Below, one piece after another: positions 10,341 to 19,996 of a DNA stretch of 64,000 nt. Origin of the DNA: Herbaspirillum sp. 3R11. Its GTDB lineage: Bacteria > Pseudomonadota > Gammaproteobacteria > Burkholderiales > Burkholderiaceae_D. Every line of letters starts with the position of its first letter. The stretch's first letter is position 1. Location: the NCBI RefSeq assembly GCF_004563925.1, contig NZ_SPNJ01000003.1:310001-374000 (forward strand), in the 5' to 3' direction. The notes beneath the pieces are model-generated. The model saw only the letters and a list, made by a program, of their open reading frames with translations, did no database searches and was not told where the DNA came from. Made by a program: the position numbers and the translations under genes.

Positions 10341-11369
10341 GTGGCCAAACTCATGAACGGGCGCGCATCGCCGCCGGAACCTTTTTCTTTCGACCGCGCC
10401 ATCGCCAGGCAGGCCGCACAATGGCTGGTCAAGCTGCATGACGATCCGGTCAGTGCCGCCGATCTCGACGCCTGCGCGCGCTGGCGCGCCGCCCATCCCG
10501 AACATGAACGCGCCTGGCAGCGCGCCGAACAGGTCAGCAGCAAACTCGGCGGACTGCCGGGCGGCATCGCGCTGCAAAGCCTCAATCGCAGCAGTCGCGT
10601 CGAACGCCGTGCGGTGCTCAAGACCTTGCTGCTGCTGATCTCCGCGCCGGTCGGCTATGCCACGTACCGCACCCTGCCGTGGGAGCAATGGAGCGCCGAC
10701 CTGCGCACCGGCGCGGGCGAACGCCGCAGCGTGGCGCTGGCCGACGGCAGCGAGCTGATCCTCAATACCGCCAGTGCCGTCGACGTGCGCTTCGATGCGC
10801 AGCAGCGGCTGCTGGTCTTGCACGCAGGCGAAATCATGATCCGCACTGCGCGCGACCCTGCTGCCGAACAAGGTTCCAGCCGACCCTTCGTTGTTCGCAC
10901 CACGCAAGGCAACATCCGCGCGCTCGGCACGCGCTTCATCGTGTCGGCCGCCGATACCCATCCCACCATGGCGCCAGCCACGCGCGTCACTGTGCTGGAA
11001 CATGCGGTTGAAATCCGCCCCGCCATCGACGCCGGTCGCACGCGCGTGATCGAAGCGGGCCAGCAGGTCAGCTTCAACGGCAGCAACATCGACGCACCGC
11101 AACCTGCTGACCGCTACGCTGCTGCGTGGGTCGACGGCAAGTTGATCGTCAATGCCATGCGGCTGGATGATTTCGTCGCGCAACTCGGCCGCTATCGCCG
11201 CGGCCTGCTGCGCTGCGACCCGCAGACTGCCGGCCTGCGCATTTCGGGCGCCTTCCAGCTCGACAACATCGACGGCATCCTCAACGCGCTGCCCGACACC
11301 TTGCCGGTCGCGGTGTTGTATCGCTCACGTTATTGGGTGACGGTGATTCCCTCGCCGACGGCATCCTGA
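10341..11369 (+). CDS. FecR-type anti-sigma/sigma regulator, module 1
   Basis: A 342-residue FecR-family inner-membrane regulator. The N-terminal cytoplasmic DUF4880-like segment (QAAQWLVKLHDDPVSAADLDACARWRAAHPEHERAW, about 22-57) is followed by a single hydrophobic segment (near LKTLLLLISAPVGYATY). The periplasmic FecR domain has ERRSVALADGSELILNTASAV, and a C-terminal secretin/TonB short N-like part ends in LRISGAFQLDNIDGILNALP. It relays the receptor signal to the sigma factor. GTG 10341 has GGGA about 8 nt upstream; ATG 10353 is the alternative. Confidence 0.92.
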   Translation: MAKLMNGRASPPEPFSFDRAIARQAAQWLVKLHDDPVSAADLDACARWRAAHPEHERAWQRAEQVSSKLGGLPGGIALQSLNRSSRVERRAVLKTLLLLISAPVGYATYRTLPWEQWSADLRTGAGERRSVALADGSELILNTASAVDVRFDAQQRLLVLHAGEIMIRTARDPAAEQGSSRPFVVRTTQGNIRALGTRFIVSAADTHPTMAPATRVTVLEHAVEIRPAIDAGRTRVIEAGQQVSFNGSNIDAPQPADRYAAAWVDGKLIVNAMRLDDFVAQLGRYRRGLLRCDPQTAGLRISGAFQLDNIDGILNALPDTLPVAVLYRSRYWVTVIPSPTAS

Positions 11370-11493
11370 GGCGGCTTTAACCGCAGCGCCGAAGTTTTCA
11401 AAAATATTTTCATTTTCTTTGTCCCCTTTTACGTCCCCCGCGTGTCATCGAGATAAGAAGCGCCATCCGATCATCCGACCAGGGACATCCACC

Positions 11494-14031
11494 ATGCAGC
11501 AAGCACGTCAGCAACCTTCTTCGGCCGCACCCGCGGCTGCTTCCATTCTGCGCAGCGCGCCCAAGGCGATGCATTGTGCCGTACGCGGCGCCCTGCTGAG
11601 CCTGGCGCTGGCCGCGCCGTTGCAGCACGCGATTGCAGCCGAGACCAACGCCACGGCTGCCAGCGCCAATGCGGCGCGTCGTCATTTCGACATCTCCGCC
11701 GGCCCGCTGGGCGACGCCCTGAGCCGCTTCGCCAGCAGCGCCGGCGTGACCATGCAGATGGACGCGCGCCTGGTCGAAGGCCGCCGCAGCAATGCGCTCA
11801 ACGGCAACTACACCGTGGCGGAAGGTTTTGCCGCACTGCTCGGCAACGCCGGTCTGCGCGCCGTTGAAAGTTCGGCCAACACGTACGTGCTGCAACCGGG
11901 CGCGACCGCAGCGCCGGGCGCCAATGCCGCGCCGCAGAGCTTGCCGGCCGTCAGCGTCAACGCCGCCGCCGAACGCGAGAATCCGCTGGGTCCCGTCGCC
12001 GGCTACGTCGCCACGCGCAGCCGCACCGGCACCAAGACAGACACCTCGCTGAAGGAAACCCCGCAAACCATCTCCGTCATCACGCGCGAACAACTCGATG
12101 CGCAAGGCGTCGAGAGCATCGCCGAAAGCCTGCGCTACACACCCGGCGTGGTCACGCAATACGGCAACACCGACCTGCGTTATGACTGGCTGACCGTGCG
12201 CGGCTTCGTGCCGGGACGTTACCTCGACGGCATGCGCCTGCCCTTCGGTTCGCGCGGCTATTCGCAACCGCGCATCGAACCATTCGGCCTGGAACGCATT
12301 GAAGTCCTGAAGGGACCGAGCTCGCTGCTGTACGGCCAGGGCACGCCGGGCGGCCTGGTCAACATGGTGAGCAAGCGTCCGACCACCGACGCCGTGCATG
12401 AAGTGGAACTGCAATACGGCAGCCACAACCGCAAGCAACTGGCGCTGGACCTCGGCGGCAAGCTCGACGAAACCGGCGAGCTCAGCTATCGCCTGGTCGG
12501 CCTGACCCGTCGCAGCGACACCGCCTACAACTACGTCAACGAAGAGAAGACTTACATTGCGCCTTCCTTGACCTGGCGTCCCAATGCCGACACGCACCTG
12601 ACGCTGATGGCGCAGTACCAGAAGATCAGTTCCCAGGGCGGCGGCGGCGCGCCGGTGCTGCCGGCCAACGGCACGCTCTACACCAGCGTCTTCAAGGCGC
12701 TGCCGCTGGAGACCTTTGCCGGTGACCCGAACTTCGACCACTACAGCAACGAGCAATATTTTCTGGGCTATGAGTTCGAACATCGCCTGAACGACACCTG
12801 GACCGTGCGACAGAACCTGCGCTACGGCGAGACCATGTCCGACACCAAGCGCGTGCAGCTGTTCTGCCTGACGACCGCGTGCAACCCGGCCAGCATGGGC
12901 CGCTATGCATGGGCCTTCCCGGAAAAATCGAAACTGTTCACCGTCGACAACCAGGTCCAGGGCATCTTCACTACCGGCGCGGTCAAGCAGACCGTGCTGG
13001 CCGGCGTGGACTATTCTTCCGAGCGTTCGGTCTACGACGAATCCTCGCTGAGCCCGTTGCCGACAGCACTCAACCTCTATGCGCCGGTGTATGTCCCGTA
13101 TAGCGGCGCGATTCCGCCGGTGGCGACGCACATCGAACAAAATCGCGATCAACTCGGCGCCTATCTGCAAGACCAGATCAAGCTCGATCGCTGGACGCTG
13201 GTGACCGGCGGCCGCTACGACTGGGCCGATACCACCACGCGTACGGTGACCAGCGCGGCCAACACGCGCGTCAAGCAAAGCGACGGCGCCTTCACCGGCC
13301 GCCTCGGCCTGCTGTACAGCTTCGACAACGGCATCACACCTTACGCCAGCTACTCGACCTCGTTCCAGCCGGCGGTCGGCACCAGCCGCACGCTGCAACC
13401 ATTCCAGCCGACCAAGGGCAAGCAGTACGAAGCCGGCGTCAAATACCAGCCTGACGGTTCCAACACCATGATCACGCTGTCGGCCTATCAGCTGACCCAG
13501 CAAAATGTCAGCACGCCCGATCCGGTCAACACCAACTTCAGCGTCCAGACCGGCGAAGTACGCATGCGCGGCATCGAACTGGAAGGCAAGGTCAAGTTAC
13601 AGAAGGGTCTCGATCTGATCGCCTCCTACGGTTACACCGACAGCAAGATCACCAAGGCCAACCCCAGCGGCACGGTCAACACCACCGGCAATCGCCTGGC
13701 CTTCGTGCCGCGCAACCAGGCCAGCGCCTGGCTCGATTACACGGTGCAAAGCGAAGCACTGGCCGGCCTCGGCATGGGCGTCGGCGCGCGCCATATCGGC
13801 GAGAACTACGGTGACAACGCGAACGTGTACCACATGCCGGGCGTGACGCTGTTCGATGCGGCGATCCGCTTCGACTTCGGCAAGAACAATCCGCAGTTGA
13901 AGGGCTTGCGCGCATCGATCAATGCCGCCAACCTCCTCAACAAGACCTATGTCGCGGCTTGCCTCTCGGCCACCGGCTGCTACTACGGCGATGGTCGCAA
14001 TGTTTATCTGACCGTGAAATACGGCTGGTAA
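11494..14031 (+). CDS. TonB-dependent ferric-siderophore receptor with signalling domain, module 1
   Basis: An 845-residue outer-membrane receptor. A long signal region (about 1-48) is followed by an STN signalling domain (about 66-140: HFDISAGPLGDALSRFASSAGV through AVESSANTYVLQPG). The plug (KETPQTISVITREQLDAQG; EVLKGPSSLLYGQGTPGGLVNMVSKRP) and a 22-strand beta barrel end in an aromatic residue (KYGW), as expected for outer-membrane insertion. The STN domain marks it as a transducer that activates the adjacent FecI/FecR pair. ATG 11494 has AGGGA upstream. The siderophore is not determined by sequence. Confidence 0.94.
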   Translation: MQQARQQPSSAAPAAASILRSAPKAMHCAVRGALLSLALAAPLQHAIAAETNATAASANAARRHFDISAGPLGDALSRFASSAGVTMQMDARLVEGRRSNALNGNYTVAEGFAALLGNAGLRAVESSANTYVLQPGATAAPGANAAPQSLPAVSVNAAAERENPLGPVAGYVATRSRTGTKTDTSLKETPQTISVITREQLDAQGVESIAESLRYTPGVVTQYGNTDLRYDWLTVRGFVPGRYLDGMRLPFGSRGYSQPRIEPFGLERIEVLKGPSSLLYGQGTPGGLVNMVSKRPTTDAVHEVELQYGSHNRKQLALDLGGKLDETGELSYRLVGLTRRSDTAYNYVNEEKTYIAPSLTWRPNADTHLTLMAQYQKISSQGGGGAPVLPANGTLYTSVFKALPLETFAGDPNFDHYSNEQYFLGYEFEHRLNDTWTVRQNLRYGETMSDTKRVQLFCLTTACNPASMGRYAWAFPEKSKLFTVDNQVQGIFTTGAVKQTVLAGVDYSSERSVYDESSLSPLPTALNLYAPVYVPYSGAIPPVATHIEQNRDQLGAYLQDQIKLDRWTLVTGGRYDWADTTTRTVTSAANTRVKQSDGAFTGRLGLLYSFDNGITPYASYSTSFQPAVGTSRTLQPFQPTKGKQYEAGVKYQPDGSNTMITLSAYQLTQQNVSTPDPVNTNFSVQTGEVRMRGIELEGKVKLQKGLDLIASYGYTDSKITKANPSGTVNTTGNRLAFVPRNQASAWLDYTVQSEALAGLGMGVGARHIGENYGDNANVYHMPGVTLFDAAIRFDFGKNNPQLKGLRASINAANLLNKTYVAACLSATGCYYGDGRNVYLTVKYGW

Positions 14032-14166
14032 TCAAGGAGCAGGCAATTCTCTCTCCACGGCCGGACGCCCGTCCGGCCGTATCGTTTCCTCCGCAACGCC
14101 CGCCGATCCTCTCGCTGCACGACCTTCCCACCAATCCTGGAATGGTTTCCCGATAAAGATATCGCG

Positions 14167-14193
14167 TATAATTTAATGAGAATGGTTTTCATT
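14167..14193 (+). promoter_or_regulatory. Fur box overlapping the -10 of module 2
   Basis: TATAAT (14167-14172) is followed at once by AATGAGAATGGTTTTCATT (14175-14193), an inverted-repeat Fur box. The -35 is weak (near 14143-14149). Confidence 0.78.
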
Positions 14194-14257
14194 ACTAATT
14201 CATGCTTTTCGTCCGGGTGATACCGGTGATGCACTTTGTCGGAGTCGTATATCGGCT

Positions 14258-14746
14258 ATGGTGGTCTTGCGCTACTACAATGAACTGGTCGGTTTTTTCT
14301 CCCGCTCGCTGCGTGATCGCGACGCGGCGGCCGACATCGTCCATGAATGCTATGCGCGCGTGCTGGCCATGGAAGCGGCATCCACCATCCACGAACCGCG
14401 CGCCCTGCTCTACCGCGTCGGCAAGAACATCGTCACCGACGCCGCCCGCCGCAAGATCGCCGAAACGCAGATGCTGGAAACACTGGCGCTGATCGTCCCC
14501 GATGAAGCGCCGTCGCCGGAACGTCATCTCAGCTCGCGCCGCCAGCTCGACCGCCTGCTGGCGCGTCTCGATGTGATGCCGCGCAAACGGCGCGATGCGT
14601 TCGTGCTGGTGCGCTTGTACGGCTTCACGCACGCCGAAGCGGCCACGCAATTGAATTGCTCCGAAGCGGCAGTCGAAAAGCACATCGTGCGCGGCGTGAT
14701 CGACTGCATGGATCTGGCCCGGATGCATGCCGAAGCTTCCACCTGA
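14258..14746 (+). CDS. FecI-type ECF sigma factor, module 2
   Basis: A 162-residue ECF sigma factor. Region 2 has RDAAADIVHECYARVLA and region 4 has YGFTHAEAATQLNCSEAAVEKHIVRGV. It is more divergent from modules 1 and 3, and ends in a charged tail. ATG 14258 is followed by the family-typical LRYYNELVGFFSRSLRD; the Shine-Dalgarno is weak, so the exact start is uncertain. A Fur box 65 bp upstream ties it to iron limitation. The fecR-like gene starts 24 bp downstream. Confidence 0.92.
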   Translation: MVVLRYYNELVGFFSRSLRDRDAAADIVHECYARVLAMEAASTIHEPRALLYRVGKNIVTDAARRKIAETQMLETLALIVPDEAPSPERHLSSRRQLDRLLARLDVMPRKRRDAFVLVRLYGFTHAEAATQLNCSEAAVEKHIVRGVIDCMDLARMHAEAST

Positions 14747-14770
14747 TCCCTCATCATTATCTTCGCCGCC

Positions 14771-15754
14771 ATGTCGCCACGCCAATCCTTCGAACACGCC
14801 CTGCTGCTGATCGCCCGTCAATACGGCGGCAGTGCGGCCACCGCGCAATCGGCGCGCGAAGAACTGGCGCTGTGGCGCGAACAAAGCGAGGAACACGAAG
14901 CCACTTATCAACTGGCGCTGGACGCCTGGGCCGCCTCCGACCTGCAAGGCCTCAGGGACCGCGTACCCCAACCGCAAGCCGGGCGTCCGAATGCCGGGCG
15001 ACGCGCGCTGCTGTCGGTGCTGGGTGCGGTCGGTATCGCTGCACTGACCGGCGCCGGCGGACGCTGGTGGTGGCTGCAACCGACCGAACAGGCGGCGCTG
15101 AGCACCGACCGCGCGCAAACGCTGGCCCGTCGCATGGGCGACGGCAGCCAGCTCGATCTCGGCGCACTCACAAGAGCGCAGGTGACGTACTTCCGCAACC
15201 GTCGCGAAGTCCGCTTGACGCAAGGCGAGATTCGCCTGCAGGTCAGCCCCGACGCCGCACGTCCCTTCACGGTCAGCACCAGCTGGGGTCAGGTGCAGGT
15301 GCGCGGCACCGTGTTCACCGTGGCGGTGCGCGACAACGGTATGTCGGTCGAAGTAGCGGAAGGCCACGTCGCCGTCTGGGCCAGCCGCGGCAACACGCTC
15401 GCGCCGGAATCCGAACGCCGACCGCCGGACATGGAATTGCGCGCCGGCGACGCAGTGCTCGCCGACCGGAACGGCATCGGCGCGCGCCGCAGCATCCCGG
15501 TCGCCAGCGTCGGCGCCTGGAAAGACGGCTGGCTGGTGTTCGACGGCGCCAGCCTGAGCGATGCCGTCAGCCGCTGGAACGACTACCTCTACCAGCCGCT
15601 GGCGCTGGCCGACGATGCGCGCCTGCGCGAGCTGCGCCTCACCGGCAGCTTCCAGCTGCGCGATCCGAACGCCTTCCTGAGCGTGCTGCCGCGGATTCTC
15701 CCGGTTCGCATCAGTCGCAATACCGACGGCGCGGCGATGATCGTGCCACGCTGA
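14771..15754 (+). CDS. FecR-type regulator, module 2
   Basis: A 327-residue FecR family protein. The N-terminal cytoplasmic segment (LALWREQSEEHEATYQLALDAW, about 31-52) is followed by a hydrophobic segment (ALLSVLGAVGIAALTGAGG). The periplasmic FecR domain has ARRMGDGSQLDLGALTRAQV and TSWGQVQVRGTVFTV, and the C-terminal part ends in LRLTGSFQLRDPNAFLSVLPRILPVRI. It senses the receptor STN domain across the periplasm and controls the sigma factor upstream. The receptor gene starts 92 bp downstream, leaving room for a sigma-dependent promoter. Confidence 0.92.
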   Translation: MSPRQSFEHALLLIARQYGGSAATAQSAREELALWREQSEEHEATYQLALDAWAASDLQGLRDRVPQPQAGRPNAGRRALLSVLGAVGIAALTGAGGRWWWLQPTEQAALSTDRAQTLARRMGDGSQLDLGALTRAQVTYFRNRREVRLTQGEIRLQVSPDAARPFTVSTSWGQVQVRGTVFTVAVRDNGMSVEVAEGHVAVWASRGNTLAPESERRPPDMELRAGDAVLADRNGIGARRSIPVASVGAWKDGWLVFDGASLSDAVSRWNDYLYQPLALADDARLRELRLTGSFQLRDPNAFLSVLPRILPVRISRNTDGAAMIVPR

Positions 15755-15846
15755 TTCCTTCGCCGATTGCACGTCAAAAAATAATTGTCCGGTCTTTGCG
15801 CCGCCGTTCGTCTTCACTGTGACAACTTCACAAAAGGGACACAGAA

Positions 15847-18237
15847 ATGCGCAAGACGAATTCCAAGGGGATCCATTCCATCCGCATCAGCGCCATCGTA
15901 CTGGCCTGCGCCGGCGCCCTCGCCATCATGGGCAGCGTGCATCCGGCGCAGGCGCAAAGCCTGAGTTCATCGGCGGCCTTATCGGTCGAGAAGCAATTCT
16001 CGGTGCCGACGCAGCCGCTGGGGCAAAGCATCAACGCGCTGGCGCGCCAGGCCGGCGTCGCCATCTCGGTCGACGCGTCGCTGGTCGCAGGCAAGACGGC
16101 GCCCGCCGTGCACGGCGCCATGACCCTGGGTGAAGCGCTGGACAAGGCGCTGGCCGGCAGCGGCCTGACAGCAACCGCCGGCGGCTCCGCCATCGCCATC
16201 GGCGTCGCCGGAAAAACCAGCAGCGTACTGCCGACGCTGACCGTCAACGCCGGACTGGAAAACGCCGACGGTCCCGTCCCGGGTTATGTCGCGCGCCGCA
16301 GCGCGACGGCCACCAAGACCGATACGCCGCTCTCCGAAATTCCGCAATCGATCTCCGTCATCGGCCGCACGGAAATGGAAGCACGCGGCGTGCAGGACAT
16401 GATGGACGTCGTCGCGCAGACGCCCGGCGTCAGCGTCAATGTGTACGGTGCGGACAACCGCGGCTGGGAATACATCAACCTGCGCGGCTTCAATGCCTAC
16501 TCCGGCAACTTCCGCGACGGCTTGCCGCAGACGCCCTTCATTCCGGTCTATGCCATGACCGAAACCTACGGCCTGGAGCGCGTGGAAGTGCTGCGCGGTC
16601 CGGCCTCCGTGATGTTCGGCCAGGGCGACGTCGGCGGCGTGGTCAATCGCGTCAGCAAGACGCCGACCGGCGAGCGCATCCGCGAAGTGGAAGTCCAGTA
16701 CGGCAGCTTCGACCGCAAGCAGTTGGGCGTCGATCTGGGCGACCGGTTCGGCGAGAACAGCGACCTGAGTTACCGCCTGGTCGGCGTCGCTCTCGACAGC
16801 AATGATCAGGACCGCTATCCCGACGGCACGCGCATCAACCGCACGCGCTACGCGCTGTCGCCATCGCTGCGTTGGCAACCGAGCGCGGCGACCTCGCTGA
16901 CCGTGCTGACGGAATTCCTCAAGAACGATTCCGGCGAAGATCCTTACTACGCCATCGGCGGCGACGGCAAACTCACCAACATCAAGATGGGCGATCACTC
17001 TTTCAGCAAGTTCCGCCACGAACAGACCGCGCTGGGCTACCAGCTCGAACACGCCTTCAACGATCAATGGAAGTTGCGCCAGAACTTCCGCTACAGCGAC
17101 ACCACGCTCAAGCGCAACGTCGTGTGGGTCGACGAACTGCAGCCGGACCGACACACCTATTCGCGCATCGCCCGTACGTGGGACGACCGCTTGCGCCAGA
17201 CTTCGCTGGATACGCAGCTGCATGGAAAATTGCAAGGCGATATCGTCGCGCAGACGCTGTTGTTCGGCGTCGACTGGAATGAAAATCGCGGCGATGCCAA
17301 CCGCTTCCGCGGCGCCGCGCCCGACCTCGACCTGCTCAATCCGGTGTACGGCCTGAGCATCCCCACACCGCAGACGCCGCTGGCCAATTATGCGCAGACC
17401 GTCAGCCAGCTCGGCGTCTATGCGCAAGACCAGATCAAGCTGCTGGACCGCTGGGTACTGACGCTGGGAGGTCGCCAGGACCAGGTCCGCAGCGTGACCG
17501 ACGACGCGCTCAACTCCACGCACAAAGTGCAGAACGACAGCGTGTTCAGCGGTCGCGTCGGCCTCAGCTACCTGCTCGGCAACGGCTGGGCGCCGTATGC
17601 CAGTTACAGTGAATCCTTCCTGCCGTCGAGCGGCGTCGACATCAACAACAATCCGTTCAAACCCAGCCGCGGCAAACAGAGTGAACTCGGCGTCAAGTTC
17701 CTGCCGGAGAATTCGCGCACCATGTTCGCTGCCGCCATCTTCGACCTGACCAAGACCAATGTCGTGACCTACGACAACCTGACCGGCGACGCGCGGCAAA
17801 TCGGCAAGCAGCGCACCCGGGGCCTTGAGTTGGAAGCCAAGACCGAGATCGGCCGCCGGCTCAACCTGATCGCGTCGTACACCAAGCTCAACATGAAGGT
17901 GCTGGAAAGCGCAGACGCCACCGAAGTCGGCAAAGTCCCGGCCACCATGGCCGACCGCACCGCTTCGCTGTGGCTGGACTATGACGCCGGCGGCGGTTTC
18001 GGCTTCGGCGGCGGGGTGAACTACGTCGGCCCGCGCCAGAACGACGAGGCCAATACCTCGGTGCAAGGGGGCTACTCGCTGTTCAACGCGATGATGCGCT
18101 ACGAATACGGTCCCTGGCTGCTGCGCCTGAACGCCGCCAACCTGCTCAACAAGAACTACTACAGCATCTGCTATCACGGCGAGTGCTATCAGGGCGCCGA
18201 GCGCGCGGTGACCGCGACCGTGAAGTATCGTTTCTGA
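15847..18237 (+). CDS. TonB-dependent ferric-siderophore receptor with signalling domain, module 2
   Basis: A 796-residue protein. The signal peptide (about 1-37) ends in a PAQAQS-like cleavage site. The STN domain (about 48-117: FSVPTQPLGQSINALARQAGV) is followed by the plug (SEIPQSISVIGRTEMEARG; EVLRGPASVMFGQGDVGGVVNRVSKTP) and a beta barrel ending in TVKYRF with terminal Phe. It takes up a ferric chelate in a TonB-dependent way and signals to FecI/FecR of module 2. The Shine-Dalgarno is AAAGGGAC before ATG 15847. The C-terminus contains a Cys pair (SICYHGECYQG), similar in place to ACLSATGCYYG in module 1, suggesting a shared extracellular loop disulfide. Confidence 0.94.
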   Translation: MRKTNSKGIHSIRISAIVLACAGALAIMGSVHPAQAQSLSSSAALSVEKQFSVPTQPLGQSINALARQAGVAISVDASLVAGKTAPAVHGAMTLGEALDKALAGSGLTATAGGSAIAIGVAGKTSSVLPTLTVNAGLENADGPVPGYVARRSATATKTDTPLSEIPQSISVIGRTEMEARGVQDMMDVVAQTPGVSVNVYGADNRGWEYINLRGFNAYSGNFRDGLPQTPFIPVYAMTETYGLERVEVLRGPASVMFGQGDVGGVVNRVSKTPTGERIREVEVQYGSFDRKQLGVDLGDRFGENSDLSYRLVGVALDSNDQDRYPDGTRINRTRYALSPSLRWQPSAATSLTVLTEFLKNDSGEDPYYAIGGDGKLTNIKMGDHSFSKFRHEQTALGYQLEHAFNDQWKLRQNFRYSDTTLKRNVVWVDELQPDRHTYSRIARTWDDRLRQTSLDTQLHGKLQGDIVAQTLLFGVDWNENRGDANRFRGAAPDLDLLNPVYGLSIPTPQTPLANYAQTVSQLGVYAQDQIKLLDRWVLTLGGRQDQVRSVTDDALNSTHKVQNDSVFSGRVGLSYLLGNGWAPYASYSESFLPSSGVDINNNPFKPSRGKQSELGVKFLPENSRTMFAAAIFDLTKTNVVTYDNLTGDARQIGKQRTRGLELEAKTEIGRRLNLIASYTKLNMKVLESADATEVGKVPATMADRTASLWLDYDAGGGFGFGGGVNYVGPRQNDEANTSVQGGYSLFNAMMRYEYGPWLLRLNAANLLNKNYYSICYHGECYQGAERAVTATVKYRF

Positions 18238-18337
18238 GGTAAAACAAATACCGCGCCGCAGGGATGTTTTGCCGGCGGCGCGGCGCAAAAATCGCAGCGC
18301 CGGCTTGTTCTGAAAAACAACTGCGGCGGCGCGCATC

Positions 18338-18383
18338 TTGGCGCGAAGGCCGTTTGCAGATTACAATGAGAACCATTCTCATT
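18338..18383 (+). promoter_or_regulatory. Promoter with perfect Fur box, module 3
   Basis: TTGGCG (18338-18343), an 18-bp spacer and TACAAT (18362-18367). The -10 overlaps AATGAGAACCATTCTCATT (18365-18383), a perfect inverted repeat around CCA and the best Fur box in the window. Confidence 0.82.
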
Positions 18384-18396
18384 ATTTTCTGTCGTC

Positions 18397-18909
18397 ATGA
18401 CCGCCGTCATCCATTCCCAACACCAAGACGTGGCAGGCCTTTACACCGGCCATCATCACTGGCTGCTGGGCTGGCTGCGCCACCGCACCGGCAACCCGGA
18501 ACTGGCGGCCGATCTGGCCCAGGACACCTTCCTGCGGATCATGGTGTCGCGCCGCGACTTCTACCTGGACGAAGCGCGCGCCTTGCTGGCCACCATCGCC
18601 CGCGGCCTGGTGATCGATCATTTCCGCCGCTGCGCGCTGGAAGCCGCCTTCCTCGAAATGCTGGCGCAACTGCCGCCCGAGCACGTCCCCTCACCCGAAG
18701 CACGGCTGGCCGTGCTGGAAACCCTTAATCAGGTCGACGCCATGCTGGCCGCCTTGCCGGCCAAGGTACGCAGCGCCTTCCTGCTGTCGCAGCTGGACGG
18801 CCTTGGCTATGCCGAAATCGCCGTGCGACTGGACGTCTCCCTGAGTTCCGTGCAGCAATACATGAAGCGCGCCTTCGCGGCTTGTTATCACGTGCAATAT
18901 GGCGACTGA
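18397..18909 (+). CDS. FecI-type ECF sigma factor, module 3
   Basis: A 170-residue ECF sigma factor closely similar to module 1 (GHHHWLLGWLRHRTGNPELAADLAQDTFLRI in region 2; LGYAEIAVRLDVSLSSVQQYMKRAF in region 4). ATG 18397 lies only 14 bp after the Fur box and has no clear Shine-Dalgarno. The 3' end overlaps the following fecR-like gene by 11 bp, so the two are coupled. By analogy with FecI it transcribes the receptor gene at 19997. Confidence 0.93.
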   Translation: MTAVIHSQHQDVAGLYTGHHHWLLGWLRHRTGNPELAADLAQDTFLRIMVSRRDFYLDEARALLATIARGLVIDHFRRCALEAAFLEMLAQLPPEHVPSPEARLAVLETLNQVDAMLAALPAKVRSAFLLSQLDGLGYAEIAVRLDVSLSSVQQYMKRAFAACYHVQYGD

Positions 18910-19900
18910 CATGGCTGCCGATTCCGCCGCGCCGCCCGGCGATATCGTGATGACCGCCATCGACTGGATGGTGAAGCTGCAATCCGGCGCCGCCACCGAA
19001 CAGGAGCGCGAAGCATGCCGCCGCTGGCGCGCCGCAGAAGCGCGCCACGAACTCGCCTGGCAGCGGTTGCAATCGCTCAGCGAACGCGTCTCCGCCCTGC
19101 CCAGTGCGCTGGCTCACGGCAGCATCGGCGACGCCAGCAACCGGCATCACCACAATCGCCGCTTCGCCGTCAAATCCCTCTGCGTCGCCATCGGTGTCGG
19201 CCTGCTGGCCGCCGGCGGCAATGAAATCATGCCGTGGCGCACCCTGATGGCCGACTATGCGACCAAAGCCGGCGAACGCCGCCGCGTGGTGCTGGCCGAC
19301 GGCACGGCGGTCGAACTCAATACCGCCACCGCCATCGACGCCGCCTATGATGAACAGTCCCGCGTGGTGCGCCTGCATCGCGGCGAAGTGCTGATCACGA
19401 CGGCAAAAGAAAACCAGCGCGCCTATCGTCCCTTCGTCGTGCACACCCGGCTGGGCCAGGTGCGCGCGCTGGGCACCCGCTTCCAGGTCCGCGACAGCGA
19501 GGCCGGCATGCAGGTCGCCGTGTTCGAGGGCGCAGTGGAATTCCAAGCGGCGGCAGCATCCCGCCCCATCCGCATCGATGCTGGACGCCAGGGCCTGTTT
19601 GATCAGCGAGGATTGATCGGCAGCCTGTCGCCGGCCAATGAAGAAGCAGTCGCCTGGACTGACGGCGTCATCGTGGCCGACCGCATGCCGCTGGGCGAAC
19701 TGGTGGCGGAACTGGACCGCAGCATGCCCGGCAAGCTGCGCTGCGACCCTGCCATCGCCGGCCTGACCATCTCGGGCGTGTTCCCGCTTGACCAGCCTGC
19801 GCGCATCCTGGCCGCGATCGCACGGACCCTGCCGGTGCAGATCGATACCTTTACTCCTTACTGGATCACGCTGCGCCCACGCGCCGGCGCACAAGGTTAG
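18899..19900 (+). CDS. FecR-type regulator, module 3
   Basis: A 333-residue FecR protein. The N-terminal cytoplasmic part has AIDWMVKLQSGAATEQEREACRRWRAAEARHELAW. A hydrophobic segment (KSLCVAIGVGLLAAGG) and the periplasmic FecR domain (ERRRVVLADGTAVELNTATAI; VHTRLGQVRALGTRFQVRD) follow, with a C-terminal LTISGVFPLDQPARILAAIARTLP segment. It starts at ATG 18899 inside the sigma gene; ATG 18911 is an alternative. It closely resembles the module 1 protein, consistent with duplication of the signalling cassette. Confidence 0.92.
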   Translation: MATDMAADSAAPPGDIVMTAIDWMVKLQSGAATEQEREACRRWRAAEARHELAWQRLQSLSERVSALPSALAHGSIGDASNRHHHNRRFAVKSLCVAIGVGLLAAGGNEIMPWRTLMADYATKAGERRRVVLADGTAVELNTATAIDAAYDEQSRVVRLHRGEVLITTAKENQRAYRPFVVHTRLGQVRALGTRFQVRDSEAGMQVAVFEGAVEFQAAAASRPIRIDAGRQGLFDQRGLIGSLSPANEEAVAWTDGVIVADRMPLGELVAELDRSMPGKLRCDPAIAGLTISGVFPLDQPARILAAIARTLPVQIDTFTPYWITLRPRAGAQG

Positions 19901-19996
19901 AAGCAGGGCTGTAAAAAATCTTCAATTTGTTCTGCAGGTTTTCGTGGCTCGTTCGGTTTACCTGATAGCACCTTTGCCAATCACCGTAATCACGCC

